Origin: Streptomyces sp. NBC_01551
GTDB taxonomy: Bacteria; Actinomycetota; Actinomycetes; Streptomycetales; Streptomycetaceae
DNA length: 64,000 bases
NCBI RefSeq assembly: GCF_026339935.1
Contig: NZ_JAPEPX010000001.1
Coordinates: forward strand, 1,284,501 to 1,348,500
Direction: 5' to 3'
The notes under the pieces are model-generated. The model worked only from the letters and a program-made list of their open reading frames with translations, was not told the DNA's origin and did no database searches. Of this stretch, positions 41,721 to 51,032 are shown one piece after another. The position numbers and the translations under genes were made by a program. Positions within the stretch are counted from its first letter, which is position 1. Every line of letters starts with the position of its first letter.

Positions 41721-42898
41721 CAGACCGACGCCTGGAGCTCGGTCTCGATCTTCGCGAGCAGGCGCTCCTCGATGTCCGCGACACCGATCTGCTGGACCAG
41801 CTCGGCGAAGAAGCCGCGCACGACGAGACGGCGGGCCTCGTCGGCCGGGATGCCGCGAGCCTGGAGGTAGAAGAGCTGCTCGTCGTCGAAGCGGCCGGTC
41901 GCCGAGGCGTGGCCGGCGCCGACGATCTCGCCGGTCTCGATCTCGAGGTTCGGCACCGAGTCGACCCGCGCGCCGTCCGTGAGGACGAGGTTGCGGTTCA
42001 TCTCGTAGGTGTCGGTGCCCTCGGCGCTCTTCTCGATGAGCACGTCACCGATCCAGACGGCGTGGGCCTCCTGGCCCTGGAGCGCGCCCTTGTAGACCAC
42101 GTTCGACTTGCAGTGCGGGGCGTCGTGCTTGACCAGGAGGCGGTGCTCCTGGTGCTGGCCGGCGTCCGTGAAGTACAGGCCGAACAGCTCGGCCTCGCCG
42201 CCGGGGCCCGCGTAGCTGATCCGCGGGTGCAGGCGGACGACGTCGCCGCCGAAGGTGACGACGATCGACTTGAAGGACGCGTCGCGTCCGACCAGGGTGT
42301 TGTGCTGGGAGCAGTGGACGGCGGTGTCGTCCCAGTCCTGCACGGACACGACGGTGAGCTTGGCTCCGTCGCCGACCAGGAAGTCGACGTTGGCGGCGCG
42401 GACGCCGTCACCGGTGTGGTCGATGACGATGACGGCCTCGGCGAAGGCCTGCACGTCGAAGACGGTGTGGCCGAAGGTGGTGCCGCCCTCGCCGTGCAGC
42501 GAGACGCGCACCGGCTCGGTCAGGACCGTCTCCTTGGGCACGGTGACGACCGTGGCCTTGGCGAAGGACGAGAACGCCTGGGCGGCGATCCGGTCCACCG
42601 GGGTGCCGGCCTTGCCGATGCGGGCGTCGTCGCGCTCCACCGACTCGACCGTGACGCCCTCGGGCGCGTCGATCTGGGCCTTCATGCTGCCGTTCGCGAC
42701 CGCGGTGCCGTCGTGGAGGCCACGCAGACGGGCGAGCGGGGTGAACCGCCACTCCTCCTCGCGGCCGTGCGGCACGGGGAAGTCCGCCACGTCGAAGGAC
42801 GGGGGCGCGCTCATCCGGGTGGCGACGGTGGACTCGGCGGCCACCGCGATCGCGCCGGCGGTGGTCGAACCCACCGGAATGTTCTGAGCCTCAGCCAT
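41720..42898 (-). CDS. sufD: Fe-S assembly protein SufD
   Basis: SufD pairs with SufB on the SufC dimer to form the scaffold. The 392-residue protein has the early REEEWRFTPLARLRG motif, the beta-helix core (EAVIVIDHTGDGVRAANVDFLVGDGAKLTVVSVQDWDD) and the C-terminal GHASATGRFDDEQLFYLQARGIPADEARRLVVRGFF. The ATG at 42898 is used; a TTG 30 bases upstream is possible and no ribosome site decides clearly. It overlaps the ferredoxin start by one base. Confidence 0.94.
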   Translation of the reverse strand: MAEAQNIPVGSTTAGAIAVAAESTVATRMSAPPSFDVADFPVPHGREEEWRFTPLARLRGLHDGTAVANGSMKAQIDAPEGVTVESVERDDARIGKAGTPVDRIAAQAFSSFAKATVVTVPKETVLTEPVRVSLHGEGGTTFGHTVFDVQAFAEAVIVIDHTGDGVRAANVDFLVGDGAKLTVVSVQDWDDTAVHCSQHNTLVGRDASFKSIVVTFGGDVVRLHPRISYAGPGGEAELFGLYFTDAGQHQEHRLLVKHDAPHCKSNVVYKGALQGQEAHAVWIGDVLIEKSAEGTDTYEMNRNLVLTDGARVDSVPNLEIETGEIVGAGHASATGRFDDEQLFYLQARGIPADEARRLVVRGFFAELVQQIGVADIEERLLAKIETELQASV

Positions 42899-42959
42899 GG
42901 CTGTCGTGTTGCTCTCTTCCTGCGTCAAAGAATTGCTACGGATCCTGGGCGGTCGGGGA

Positions 42960-44375
42960 CTAACCGACCGAGCCCTCCATCTGCAGCTCGATCAGCCGGT
43001 TCAGCTCCAGCGCGTACTCCATGGGCAGCTCGCGCGCGATGGGCTCGACGAACCCGCGCACGATCATGGCCATGGCCTCGAACTCGGTCATGCCGCGGCT
43101 CATCAGGTAGAAGAGCTGGTCGTCGGAGACCTTGGAGACGGTCGCCTCGTGGCCCATGGACACGTCGTCCTCGCGGACGTCCACGTAGGGGTACGTGTCC
43201 GAGCGGGAGATCGTGTCGACCAGGAGCGCGTCACACAGCACGTTGGACTTGGAGCCGTGCGCGCCCTCGCCGATCTCGACCAGGCCTCGGTACGAGGTGC
43301 GGCCGCCGCCTCGCGCCACCGACTTGGAGACGATGTTCGAGGAGGTGTTCGGCGCCATGTGGACCATCTTGGAGCCGGCGTCCTGGTGCTGGCCCTCGCC
43401 CGCGAAGGCGATGGACAGGGTCTCGCCCTTGGCGTGCTCGCCCATCAGGTAGACGGCCGGGTACTTCATGGTGACCTTGGAACCGATGTTGCCGTCGACC
43501 CACTCCATGGTCGCGCCCTCGTACGCCACGGCGCGCTTGGTGACCAGGTTGTAGACGTTGTTCGACCAGTTCTGGATCGTCGTGTAGCGGCAGCGGCCGC
43601 CCTTCTTCACGATGATCTCGACCACGGCGCTGTGCAGCGAGTCCGAGGAGTAGATCGGGGCGGTGCAGCCCTCGACGTAGTGGACGTACGCGTCCTCGTC
43701 GACGATGATCAGCGTCCGCTCGAACTGGCCCATGTTCTCCGTGTTGATACGGAAGTAGGCCTGGAGCGGGATGTCGACCTTGACGCCCTTGGGCACGTAG
43801 ATGAACGAGCCGCCCGACCACACGGCGGTGTTCAGCGACGCGAACTTGTTGTCGCCGACCGGGATGACCGTGCCGAAGTACTCCTGGAAGAGCTCCGGGT
43901 GCTCCTTGAGCGCGGTGTCCGTGTCGAGGAAGATGACGCCCTGCTCCTCCAGGTCCTCGCGGATCTGGTGGTAGACGACCTCGGACTCGTACTGGGCCGC
44001 GACACCGGCGACGAGGCGCTGCTTCTCCGCCTCGGGGATGCCGAGCTTGTCGTACGTGTTCTTGATGTCCTCCGGCAGGTCCTCCCACGAAGCGGCCTGC
44101 TTCTCGGTGGAGCGCACGAAGTACTTGATGTTGTCGAAGTCGATGCCGGAGAGGTCGGAGCCCCAGGTCGGCATGGGCTTCTTATCGAAGAGCTTCAGGC
44201 CCTTGAGGCGGAGCTTCAGCATCCACTCGGGCTCGTTCTTCTTCGCCGAGATGTCCCGGACGACGTCCTCGGACAGGCCGCGCTTCGCAGCGGCACCGGC
44301 CGCGTCGGAGTCGGCCCAGCCGTATTCGTAGGTGCCCAGGCCATCGAGCTCAGGGTGAGCAGTCTCCGTGGTCAT
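42960..44375 (-). CDS. sufB: Fe-S assembly protein SufB
   Basis: SufB carries the nascent cluster in the SufBC2D scaffold. The 471-residue protein ends with the shared [28 protein letters not shown] motif and has [22 protein letters not shown] with a conserved cysteine. The ATG at 44375 has GGAGGAA just upstream; a longer reading frame exists but lacks a ribosome site and overlaps sufR. The ATG overlaps the sufR stop (ATGA). Confidence 0.96.
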   Translation of the reverse strand: MTTETAHPELDGLGTYEYGWADSDAAGAAAKRGLSEDVVRDISAKKNEPEWMLKLRLKGLKLFDKKPMPTWGSDLSGIDFDNIKYFVRSTEKQAASWEDLPEDIKNTYDKLGIPEAEKQRLVAGVAAQYESEVVYHQIREDLEEQGVIFLDTDTALKEHPELFQEYFGTVIPVGDNKFASLNTAVWSGGSFIYVPKGVKVDIPLQAYFRINTENMGQFERTLIIVDEDAYVHYVEGCTAPIYSSDSLHSAVVEIIVKKGGRCRYTTIQNWSNNVYNLVTKRAVAYEGATMEWVDGNIGSKVTMKYPAVYLMGEHAKGETLSIAFAGEGQHQDAGSKMVHMAPNTSSNIVSKSVARGGGRTSYRGLVEIGEGAHGSKSNVLCDALLVDTISRSDTYPYVDVREDDVSMGHEATVSKVSDDQLFYLMSRGMTEFEAMAMIVRGFVEPIARELPMEYALELNRLIELQMEGSVG

Positions 44376-45133
44376 GCGGGGTTCCTCCCGGCCGTACTTG
44401 CAGATGCTGATGTGTCGGTCTGTGTGGCGCCCGCGCCTCGCGGAATGAACGTCGTGCACACTCCGTCGCCGTGGGCGATGGTGGCGAGACGCTGCACGTG
44501 CGTCCCGAGCAGGCGGGAGAAGACCTCGGTCTCCGCCTCGCAGAGCTGCGGGAACTGCTCGGCGACATGTGCGACCGGGCAGTGGTGCTGGCAGAGCTGT
44601 TCTCCGCTGTGCGGACCGGGAGCGCTCTTCGCCGTAGCAGCGTACCCGTCCGCGGTCAACGCCTTGGCAAGGGCCTCGGTGCGGTCCGCGGGGGCAGCTG
44701 CGGCGATGCTTTCCCGGTAGGTCTCGGCCTGTGCGTCCATCCGCGCCCTGGCGAAGGCGGCCACGGCCGCCTCCCCCTGTTCCCCGCCGCCGGCGGCCTG
44801 CGCGATCCAGCGCAGCGCGTCCGCGGCGAGCGAGTCGTAGGACTGGTCGAACGCGTCGCGGCCGCAGTCGGTGAGCGCGAAGACCTTGGCGGGCCGGCCC
44901 CGGGTACGCGTGCCGTAGACGCGCTGCTCACGGGGCTCGACCACGGTGTCGGCGACGAGCGTGTCGAGGTGGCGGCGGACGGCGGCCTGGGTGAGGCCGA
45001 GACGCGCGGCGAGGTCGGCGACGGTGGAGGGACCGTGGTCCAGGATGGAGCGCGCCACCCGGTTGCGGGTTGACCGCTCCCCGGTAGCGAGTTCCCCCTG
45101 GGGGGTCTCGATCATCCGTTCGCCGTATTTCAC
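44372..45133 (-). CDS. sufR: Fe-S-sensing repressor SufR
   Basis: The 253-residue protein has an N-terminal helix-turn-helix ([27 protein letters not shown]) and winged region ([12 protein letters not shown]). C-terminal cysteines Cys181, Cys185 and Cys198 ([15 protein letters not shown]) match the cluster ligands of SufR. With a cluster it represses the operon; loss of the cluster under iron or oxidative stress relieves this. The GTG at 45133 lies at the edge of the operator, and no ribosome site is visible, so the message may be leaderless. The ATG at 45115 is an alternative. It is the first gene of the suf operon. Confidence 0.93.
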   Translation of the reverse strand: MKYGERMIETPQGELATGERSTRNRVARSILDHGPSTVADLAARLGLTQAAVRRHLDTLVADTVVEPREQRVYGTRTRGRPAKVFALTDCGRDAFDQSYDSLAADALRWIAQAAGGGEQGEAAVAAFARARMDAQAETYRESIAAAAPADRTEALAKALTADGYAATAKSAPGPHSGEQLCQHHCPVAHVAEQFPQLCEAETEVFSRLLGTHVQRLATIAHGDGVCTTFIPRGAGATQTDTSASASTAGRNPA

Positions 45134-45146
45134 AACGCCATTGTTG
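45133..45146. promoter_or_regulatory. SufR operator, CAAC-N6-GTTG
   Basis: CAAC-GCCATT-GTTG matches the published SufR operator form known from Streptomyces avermitilis, as I recall it. It abuts and overlaps the sufR start codon, so bound repressor would cover the transcription start of the suf operon. Confidence 0.8.
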
Positions 45147-45454
45147 CGTAATTAGTCGAGCCCCGACAAGCCGTGACCGACGCCACTCCTGGTGTCATCC
45201 ATCACTAAGGGTTACCTAATTTATCGACGCAGAGTTAAGCGGGGGCCAGCATTCCGCACTCGCCCCGGGCCTTGAATGAACCGCGAAATGCCTCCCACCA
45301 GCAATCCCCCGCCCGTCGCGGGCTTGGGCGGCATGAACATCAAGTTTCGCAAAAGGTCACGGAAATCGACCGACTCGTCCAGGACCGGCCGACTGAAAAG
45401 AGTCTCGGCACCCGGGATCCGGGCCCTCTTCCCGGTCTCCGTAGACTCACCCGC
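45147..45454. other. Gap between suf operon and ABC exporter
   Basis: The 308-base gap shows no supportable gene. It is less GC-rich than its surroundings and contains CTAAGGGTTACCTAAT at 45205-45220, a weak half-match to the DmdR/IdeR iron box read on the minus strand. A stretch of frame open upstream of the ABC ATPase start carries no ribosome site and is not used. Confidence 0.5.
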
Positions 45455-46381
45455 ATGAGCAACGACCCCGCCGTGGAGATCCGCGGACTGGTGAAGCGGT
45501 ACGGCCCCAAGACGGCGGTGGACGGACTGGACCTCACCGTCCGCACCGCCTCGGTCACCGCGGTCCTCGGTCCCAACGGCGCGGGCAAGACCACCACCGT
45601 GGAAACCTGCGAGGGCTACCACCGCCCCGACGCCGGCACCGTCCGCGTCCTCGGCCTCGACCCCGTCGCCCAGGCCGAGGCCCTGCGCCCGCGCGTCGGC
45701 GTGATGCTCCAGTCCGGAGGGGTCTACTCCGGCGCCCGCGCCGTCGAGATGCTCCGCCACATGGCCAAGCTCTACGCCAACCCGCTGGACGTGGACACCC
45801 TGGTGGAACGCCTCGGACTCGGCAGCTGCGGCCGCACCGCCTACCGCAGGCTCTCCGGCGGGCAGCAGCAGCGGCTGGCCCTGGCCATGGCCGTCGTCGG
45901 CCGCCCCGAGCTGGTCTTCCTGGACGAGCCGACCGCCGGCCTGGACCCGCAGGCCCGCCGCGGCACCTGGGACCTGGTGCGGGAGCTGCGCGCCGACGGG
46001 GTCTGCGTCGTCCTCACCACCCACCACATGGACGAGGCCGAGCAGCTCGCCGACGAGGTCGCGATCATCGACGCCGGCCGGGTCATCGCCCACGGCACCC
46101 CCGAGCAGCTGTGCCGGGGCGGCGCCGAGAACACCCTGCGCTTCACCGGCCGCCCCTCCCTCGACCTCGCCTCCCTGCTGAAGGCCCTCCCGGACGGCAC
46201 CGAGGCCGCCGAGCTCACCGCCGGCGTCTACCGGGTCACCGGCGACGTCCACCCGCAGCTGCTGGCCACCGTCGCCTCCTGGTGCGCGCAGCACGGGGTG
46301 ATGCCGGACAGCCTCGCCGTGGAGCGGCACACCCTCGAAGACGTCTTCCTCGAACTCACCGGTAAGGAGCTGCGCGCATGA
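45455..46381 (+). CDS. ABC transporter ATP-binding protein
   Basis: The 308-residue protein is an ABC ATPase of the DrrA/YhhJ-like export type. Walker A is GPNGAGKTTT, signature LSGGQQQRLALA, Walker B LVFLDEPTAGLDP, and the histidine switch TTHHMDEAEQLADEVAIID. The C-terminal third is the extension found in drug exporters. The ATG at 45455 is chosen from the N-terminal ABC start (AVEIRGLVKRYG). It overlaps the permease gene by four bases. The substrate is unknown. Confidence 0.92.
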   Translation: MSNDPAVEIRGLVKRYGPKTAVDGLDLTVRTASVTAVLGPNGAGKTTTVETCEGYHRPDAGTVRVLGLDPVAQAEALRPRVGVMLQSGGVYSGARAVEMLRHMAKLYANPLDVDTLVERLGLGSCGRTAYRRLSGGQQQRLALAMAVVGRPELVFLDEPTAGLDPQARRGTWDLVRELRADGVCVVLTTHHMDEAEQLADEVAIIDAGRVIAHGTPEQLCRGGAENTLRFTGRPSLDLASLLKALPDGTEAAELTAGVYRVTGDVHPQLLATVASWCAQHGVMPDSLAVERHTLEDVFLELTGKELRA

Positions 46382-47145
46382 GCGCCGGTACGTTCACCCC
46401 CGCCGCGGGGGCCGCGCCCGTGTCCCGCATGATCCTCGCGCAGACGGCCCTGGAAACCCGGATGCTGCTGCGCAACGGGGAGCAGCTGCTGCTCACCGTG
46501 ATCATCCCGGCGCTGCTGCTGGTGCTGTTCTCCGCCGTCGACATCGTCGACACCGGATCGGAGAAGTCCGTGGACTTCCTCGCGCCCGGCGTCCTCGCCC
46601 TCGCCGTGATGTCCACCGCCTTCACCGGCCAGGCCATCGCCACCGGCTTCGACCGCCGCTACGGGGTGCTCAAGCGGCTCGGCGCCTCGCCGCTGCCGCG
46701 CTGGGCGCTGATGTCCGCCAAGACCCTGTCGGTGCTGGTCACCGAGGTGCTGCAGATCGCGCTGCTGACGGTGATCGCCTTCGCGCTGGGCTGGTCCCCG
46801 CAGGGGAACCCGCTGTCGGTCGCCGTGCTGATCCTGCTCGGCACCGCCGCCTTCTCCGGGCTCGGGCTGCTGATGGCGGGCACCCTCAAGGCCGAGGCCA
46901 CCCTGGCCGCCGCCAACCTGGTGTTCCTGCTGCTGCTGGTCGGCGGCGGGGTGATCGTGCCGCTGGAGAAGTTCCCCGCGGCGGTGCAGTCCGTACTGGG
47001 GCTGCTGCCCATCACGGCGCTGTCCGACGGGCTGCGCGAGGTGCTCCAGCAAGGGGCCGCGCTGCCGTGGGGCGACGCCGCCGTCCTGGCCGGCTGGGCC
47101 GTCCTCGGGCTGGGCGCGGCCGCGCGCTTCTTCCGCTGGGAGTGA
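46378..47145 (+). CDS. ABC-2-type permease
   Basis: The 255-residue protein has about six hydrophobic helices and the ABC-2 permease layout (LLRNGEQLLLTVIIPALLLVLFSAVDIVDTG early, VIVPLEKFPAAVQSVLGLLPITALSDGLREVL late). It forms the membrane part of the exporter with the ATPase upstream, overlapping it as ATGA. Exporters of this pair type move drugs or lipids. Confidence 0.9.
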   Translation: MSAGTFTPAAGAAPVSRMILAQTALETRMLLRNGEQLLLTVIIPALLLVLFSAVDIVDTGSEKSVDFLAPGVLALAVMSTAFTGQAIATGFDRRYGVLKRLGASPLPRWALMSAKTLSVLVTEVLQIALLTVIAFALGWSPQGNPLSVAVLILLGTAAFSGLGLLMAGTLKAEATLAAANLVFLLLLVGGGVIVPLEKFPAAVQSVLGLLPITALSDGLREVLQQGAALPWGDAAVLAGWAVLGLGAAARFFRWE

Positions 47146-47228
47146 ATCCCTTCCGCTGGGGTCCGCCTTCCCGCGACTATGGACGCCTCCACCCCTGAGG
47201 TGGACGACCACGAAGCCGGGGGGCGGGC

Positions 47229-48362
47229 ATGGCGCAGCGGGAAGCCGTTCTACGGCTGGACGAACACTGGGCACGCGTCCGGTCGGGGGCCGCGCACGCC
47301 GAGCCCGGTGAGCGCGACCGGCTGCTCGCGGAGCTGATCACCGCCCTGCGGGCGCTGCCCGGGGATCCCGAGTGCGCGGCGCGGCTGGGGCTGCGCCTCG
47401 CCGACCAGGCCGCGCTGCGCTTCGCCGCCGGGGACCGCGTCGCCGCCCTCGCCACGATCGAGGAGGCGCTGCGCAGCTCCGAGCGCGCGGCCCCGTACTC
47501 CCCGGAGTTCGCCCGCTGGTACGCGCGAGGCCTGATCAACCAGGGCGTCTGGCTGGCCTGGCCGCTCAGCGACGCGGACCGGCTGCCGCGCCATCCGCTG
47601 GGCCCGGCCGCCGAGGAGGGGCCGGACGCCATGGAGCGGGCGGCCGGTGAGCGGGCCCGGGACGTGACCCGCGCGGCGGTAGCCCTGTGGCAGTCCCTGG
47701 ACCAGCACGACCCGGTCAACCGGCGGGGCCTCGCGCAGGCCAAGGTCTTCCTCGGGGACCGGCTGGCGGAGCTGGGCCTCGCCGCCGACGCGGTGGCCTG
47801 GGCGGTGGACGCGGAGGCCGATTTCCGCAGGCTGTTGTTCGCGCACCCCGGCTCCGAGGAGTCCCTGGAGGCGGAGGACGCTCTCGACCACATCGGCCGC
47901 CAGCTGGAACTGCGGCTGCGCTTCCTCGACTTCGACTCGCTGGTCAGGCTGCGCTCCGAGGGGCTGCTGCCCGAACGGCTGCTCCCACAGGCCGTGGTGG
48001 CCGCCCGGATCCGCGGGGTCCCGGAGCCCGAGATCGCCGCGCGGCTGCACCTGGGCGCCGACCAGGTGGCCACGATGCTGGAGGTCACGTCCTGGCTCGC
48101 GGTGTGGCGGATCGACGTGCGGGGGCCTGACGGACTGTGGAACACATTGGAACATCCCTGGCATAGCGCAGCAGAAGTGCGAAATGGGTCAGCAGAGGAC
48201 GTAGCGGGCGAACTGCTGAAGGGGTTCACGGCCTCCCCGGACTGCCCCGGCGCGGGCGGCCATTGGCGGATCCGGATCTGGTGGCAGGAGGAGGGCGATC
48301 CCGCGGGCGCCGCGTACCGGCGTGTCATCGGCCCCGACTCTCCCGCGCCGACCCCCTCGTGA
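47229..48362 (+). CDS. Conserved hypothetical protein with helical repeats (377 aa)
   Basis: I do not recognise the function. The N-terminal two-thirds is strongly helical, with TPR-like patterns (GDRVAALATIEEALRSSERAAPYSPEFARWYARGLINQGVWLAW). The C-terminal third has a helix-turn-helix-like stretch (GVPEPEIAARLHLGADQVATMLEV) and ends in a beta-rich domain with tryptophans. It is cytosolic. The next gene, ctaA, starts 35 bases later, but a separate promoter probably serves it. Confidence 0.7.
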   Translation: MAQREAVLRLDEHWARVRSGAAHAEPGERDRLLAELITALRALPGDPECAARLGLRLADQAALRFAAGDRVAALATIEEALRSSERAAPYSPEFARWYARGLINQGVWLAWPLSDADRLPRHPLGPAAEEGPDAMERAAGERARDVTRAAVALWQSLDQHDPVNRRGLAQAKVFLGDRLAELGLAADAVAWAVDAEADFRRLLFAHPGSEESLEAEDALDHIGRQLELRLRFLDFDSLVRLRSEGLLPERLLPQAVVAARIRGVPEPEIAARLHLGADQVATMLEVTSWLAVWRIDVRGPDGLWNTLEHPWHSAAEVRNGSAEDVAGELLKGFTASPDCPGAGGHWRIRIWWQEEGDPAGAAYRRVIGPDSPAPTPS

Positions 48363-48383
48363 AACTTTGCACAAGGCGCCGAT

Positions 48384-48389
48384 TACGAT
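48384..48389 (+). promoter_or_regulatory. Candidate -10 box upstream of ctaA
   Basis: TACGAT is eight bases before the GTG at 48397, which would place transcription start on or next to the start codon. That fits a leaderless message, since no ribosome site is present before the start. No clear -35 is visible. Confidence 0.4.
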
Positions 48390-48396
48390 AGGCGCC

Positions 48397-49359
48397 GTGT
48401 TGAACCCCCTCGCATACATCGCCAGCCGCTGGACCCCGTCACCCCGGATCGTCCAGCGGGCCGCGTTCGCCGCGCTCCTGATGAGCGTGGCCATCGTCGT
48501 CACCGGCGGCGCGGTGCGGCTGACCGGATCCGGTCTCGGCTGCGACACCTGGCCCAAGTGCACCTCCGACAGCCTGATCGTGACCCAGGAGCAGGGCTTC
48601 CACGGGGCGGTCGAGTTCACCAACCGCATGCTGACGTACGTGCTCAGCGCGGCCGTCGGCTGGTGCATCATCGCGGCCCGCTCGGCCAAGCCCCTGCGCC
48701 GTTCGCTGACGAAGCTCGGCTGGCTCCAGTTCTTCATCGTGATGGGCAACGCGGTCCTCGGCGGCATCACCGTCCTGACGGGGCTCAACCCGTACAGCGT
48801 GGCCGGGCACTTCCTGCTCGCCACCGCGCTGATCACCGTCACCACCGTCACCTGGCAGCGCACCCGCGAGGGTGACACCGCTCCCCGGCCGCGCGTGCCC
48901 GGCCCCGTGCGCAAGCTGTCGTGGGGCCTGATCGCGACGACCCTGCTGCTGATCGCGGCGGGCACGGTGGTCACCGGTTCCGGTCCGCACGCCGGCGACA
49001 GCAGCGAGATCAAGCGGATGCCGTTCGACTGGTCGGCCACCGCCCACGTCCACGCGATCTCCGCCTGGGTGGTGTGCGCGCTCGCCGTGGCCATGTGGCT
49101 GGTGCTGCGCGTGGTGGACGCCCCGGCCGACACCCGGGCACGCGCCCGCGACCTGCTGGTCGTCCTGCTCGCCCAGGGCGCCGTCGGCTACGTCCAGTAC
49201 TTCACCCACGTGCCCGAGGCCCTGGTCGCCACCCACATGCTCGGCTCCTGCCTGGTGTGGATCGCCGTGGTCCGCGTGGCGCTGAGCCTGCGCGAGCGCA
49301 CGGCGGACGCGGCGGCCCCGGCCCCGGCGCCCGAGGACGCCCGACTCTCGACGGTCTGA
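48397..49359 (+). CDS. ctaA: Heme A synthase CtaA (COX15 family)
   Basis: CtaA oxidises the methyl group of heme O to a formyl, making heme A for aa3 oxidase. The 320-residue protein has eight membrane helices. The conserved ligand histidines fall in HGAVEFTNRMLTY, VAGHFLLAT, TAHVHAISAW and VATHMLGSCL, and there is a cysteine pair (GCDTWPKC) in the first loop. The GTG at 48397 is chosen; the next codon, TTG, is also possible. It lies 3 kb from ctaB, with an amidohydrolase and a small protein between. Confidence 0.93.
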   Translation: MLNPLAYIASRWTPSPRIVQRAAFAALLMSVAIVVTGGAVRLTGSGLGCDTWPKCTSDSLIVTQEQGFHGAVEFTNRMLTYVLSAAVGWCIIAARSAKPLRRSLTKLGWLQFFIVMGNAVLGGITVLTGLNPYSVAGHFLLATALITVTTVTWQRTREGDTAPRPRVPGPVRKLSWGLIATTLLLIAAGTVVTGSGPHAGDSSEIKRMPFDWSATAHVHAISAWVVCALAVAMWLVLRVVDAPADTRARARDLLVVLLAQGAVGYVQYFTHVPEALVATHMLGSCLVWIAVVRVALSLRERTADAAAPAPAPEDARLSTV

Positions 49360-49390
49360 CCTGAGAAGGGGCGGGCCGGGTGGACCCCGC

Positions 49391-50518
49391 TCAGCCGCGT
49401 TCGTCCAGCCGGTAGACCCGGCGGGCGTTGCCGGCCGCGAGCATCGCCGCCACCCGGTCCGCGTCCCGCCAGGACCACGACCCGTCGGCGACCCAGCCGC
49501 CCAGCACCCGGCCCAGCGCCTCCTTGAACACCAGGGCGCCGACCGCGTGCAGCTCCGGCAGCCGCCGGCCGCCGCTGGAGAACAGCAGCTTCCCGAACGG
49601 CGCGAGCTCCAGCAGCTCGGCCAGCACCGCCGCCGCCCGCGCCCCGGTGTGCGCGAGGGCCAGGCCGAGATCGGCGTGCACGTGCGGGAAGGCGGCCGCG
49701 AGCCGCGCCGCCTGGCGGTGGTGGGGGGATCCGCCGAGCAGCACCAGCCGCGTCCCCAGGCCCGCGGTCGCCCGCACGAACTCCGTCAGCCGCTCCGGAT
49801 CGCCGCGCTCCGGCCGCGCCCCGAGCCCCGCCTCCCCCGCGCCCGTGTGCAGCTGGAGCGGCAGCCCGGAGGCCACCGCGCTCCACAGCAGGTGCCGCAG
49901 CAGGACGGGATCCCGTACCGCCCCGCCCTTGGTCCGCCCGGCCAGCCACCTCCCGGCGGCGCCCCGCACCTCGCCGGGGCCGGGCGGTTCGGGCGCGAGG
50001 GCGAGGGCGGCGGCGTATCCCGCGTCGGGACCGCAGGTGAAGGCGACCGCGCCGGTGGCGGCGTGGTGGACGGCCCCGGCGAGGTTGGTGAGGAACGCCG
50101 CCACCGTCCCGGAGGTGTCGGCCACCTGCTCGGCCAGTAACTCCAGCCGTACGAGTTCGTGCGCCTCGGCGTCCCCGGCGCGGGCCAGCTCCTTGGGGCC
50201 GGTGAGGTCCCCGGGCTCCCCGGTGTCGACCAGGTAGGCGGCGATCCCGGAGCCGCGCAGCAGTCGGCGCCCGGTCTCGACCACGCCGAGCTCGCGCCGC
50301 CGGGCCAGATAGCGGGCCGGCGCGCAGTGCGGCTCCAGCCCCAGCAGCGGCGGGCACCAGCGGCGCACGGCGAAGCCGGTCTGGGTGTCGAAGAAGGTGG
50401 TCCCGGCGGCGGGCGGGCCCACCGAGGGGATCAGCTGGGCCTCGAAGGTGGCGAGTCCCAGCTCCGTACGGAGCACTCCGTGGCAGTACTGGTCCACCAG
50501 GGGCGGCGTTTCGATCAT
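49391..50518 (-). CDS. Amidohydrolase-type TIM-barrel protein
   Basis: The 375-residue protein has an early QYCHGVLRTELG (histidine at the usual metal position, without the classic HxH), a central LPLQLHTGAGEAGLGARP, and LVLLGGSPHHRQAARLAAAFPHVHADLGLAL, all typical of amidohydrolase-2 barrels. The activity is unknown. The ATG at 50518 is used, as the upstream extension lacks a good ribosome site. It is convergent with ctaA. Confidence 0.75.
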   Translation of the reverse strand: MIETPPLVDQYCHGVLRTELGLATFEAQLIPSVGPPAAGTTFFDTQTGFAVRRWCPPLLGLEPHCAPARYLARRRELGVVETGRRLLRGSGIAAYLVDTGEPGDLTGPKELARAGDAEAHELVRLELLAEQVADTSGTVAAFLTNLAGAVHHAATGAVAFTCGPDAGYAAALALAPEPPGPGEVRGAAGRWLAGRTKGGAVRDPVLLRHLLWSAVASGLPLQLHTGAGEAGLGARPERGDPERLTEFVRATAGLGTRLVLLGGSPHHRQAARLAAAFPHVHADLGLALAHTGARAAAVLAELLELAPFGKLLFSSGGRRLPELHAVGALVFKEALGRVLGGWVADGSWSWRDADRVAAMLAAGNARRVYRLDERG

Positions 50519-50636
50519 CCGGGCATCCCGTTGCGGACGTGAGGAAGGGGCTTCCACACGTCCTAACGGGTGAGCGGGGTGTGAGGTGTTGCTCGCGCTG
50601 TTGACCGAGCAGCACGAACCACGCGGTGCGGCCGGA

Positions 50637-51008
50637 TCAGGCGGCCTTGTCCTGGGTCCCGCCGAGCTGGATGCCCGCCATGCGGTTCCACTCGTACGGG
50701 CCCGTCCTCACCTTCGCGGCGAACTCGCCGTCGAACTCATCATGGAGGGTCAGCCCGGCCTTCTCGGCGGCCAGCACGGCGGTCGCGTACTGCGGGGCCA
50801 CCAGGTCGCCCCAGGCGCCGTCCGTACCGACGAGCACGATCCGGGTGCCGGCCTGGCCGATGTGCGCGAGGTGGCCCTCGACGCCGCCGTGCTCCTTGCC
50901 GAACGCGCCGATCTGCTTGGCCAGCTTCGCGGCCTTGCGCTCCTGCTTCTTGGCCGCGGCGCCTGCGGTGCCCTCGGTGTCTGCGGTCTCTGCCGTGGTG
51001 TCTGCCAT
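50637..51008 (-). CDS. Small hypothetical protein (123 aa)
   Basis: The protein begins MADTTAETADTEGTAG and has a lysine-rich helix (AAAKKQERKAAKLAKQIGAFGK) followed by a globular part (GTRIVLVGTDGAWGDLVAPQYATAVLAAEKAGLTLHDEF). Function is not recognised. The ribosome site is poor. It is 24 bases from the 3' end of ctaB on the same strand. Confidence 0.7.
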   Translation of the reverse strand: MADTTAETADTEGTAGAAAKKQERKAAKLAKQIGAFGKEHGGVEGHLAHIGQAGTRIVLVGTDGAWGDLVAPQYATAVLAAEKAGLTLHDEFDGEFAAKVRTGPYEWNRMAGIQLGGTQDKAA

Positions 51009-51032
51009 GTACGGCATGCTACCGGCGAGTAA

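Noticed and set aside
44376..44459. Longer N-terminus for SufB
   Set aside because: It overlaps sufR and has no ribosome site, while GGAGGAA precedes the ATG at 44375.
45272..45454. Longer N-terminus for the ABC ATPase
   Set aside because: The added residues are not ABC-like and lack a ribosome site; the ATG at 45455 begins the family N-terminus.
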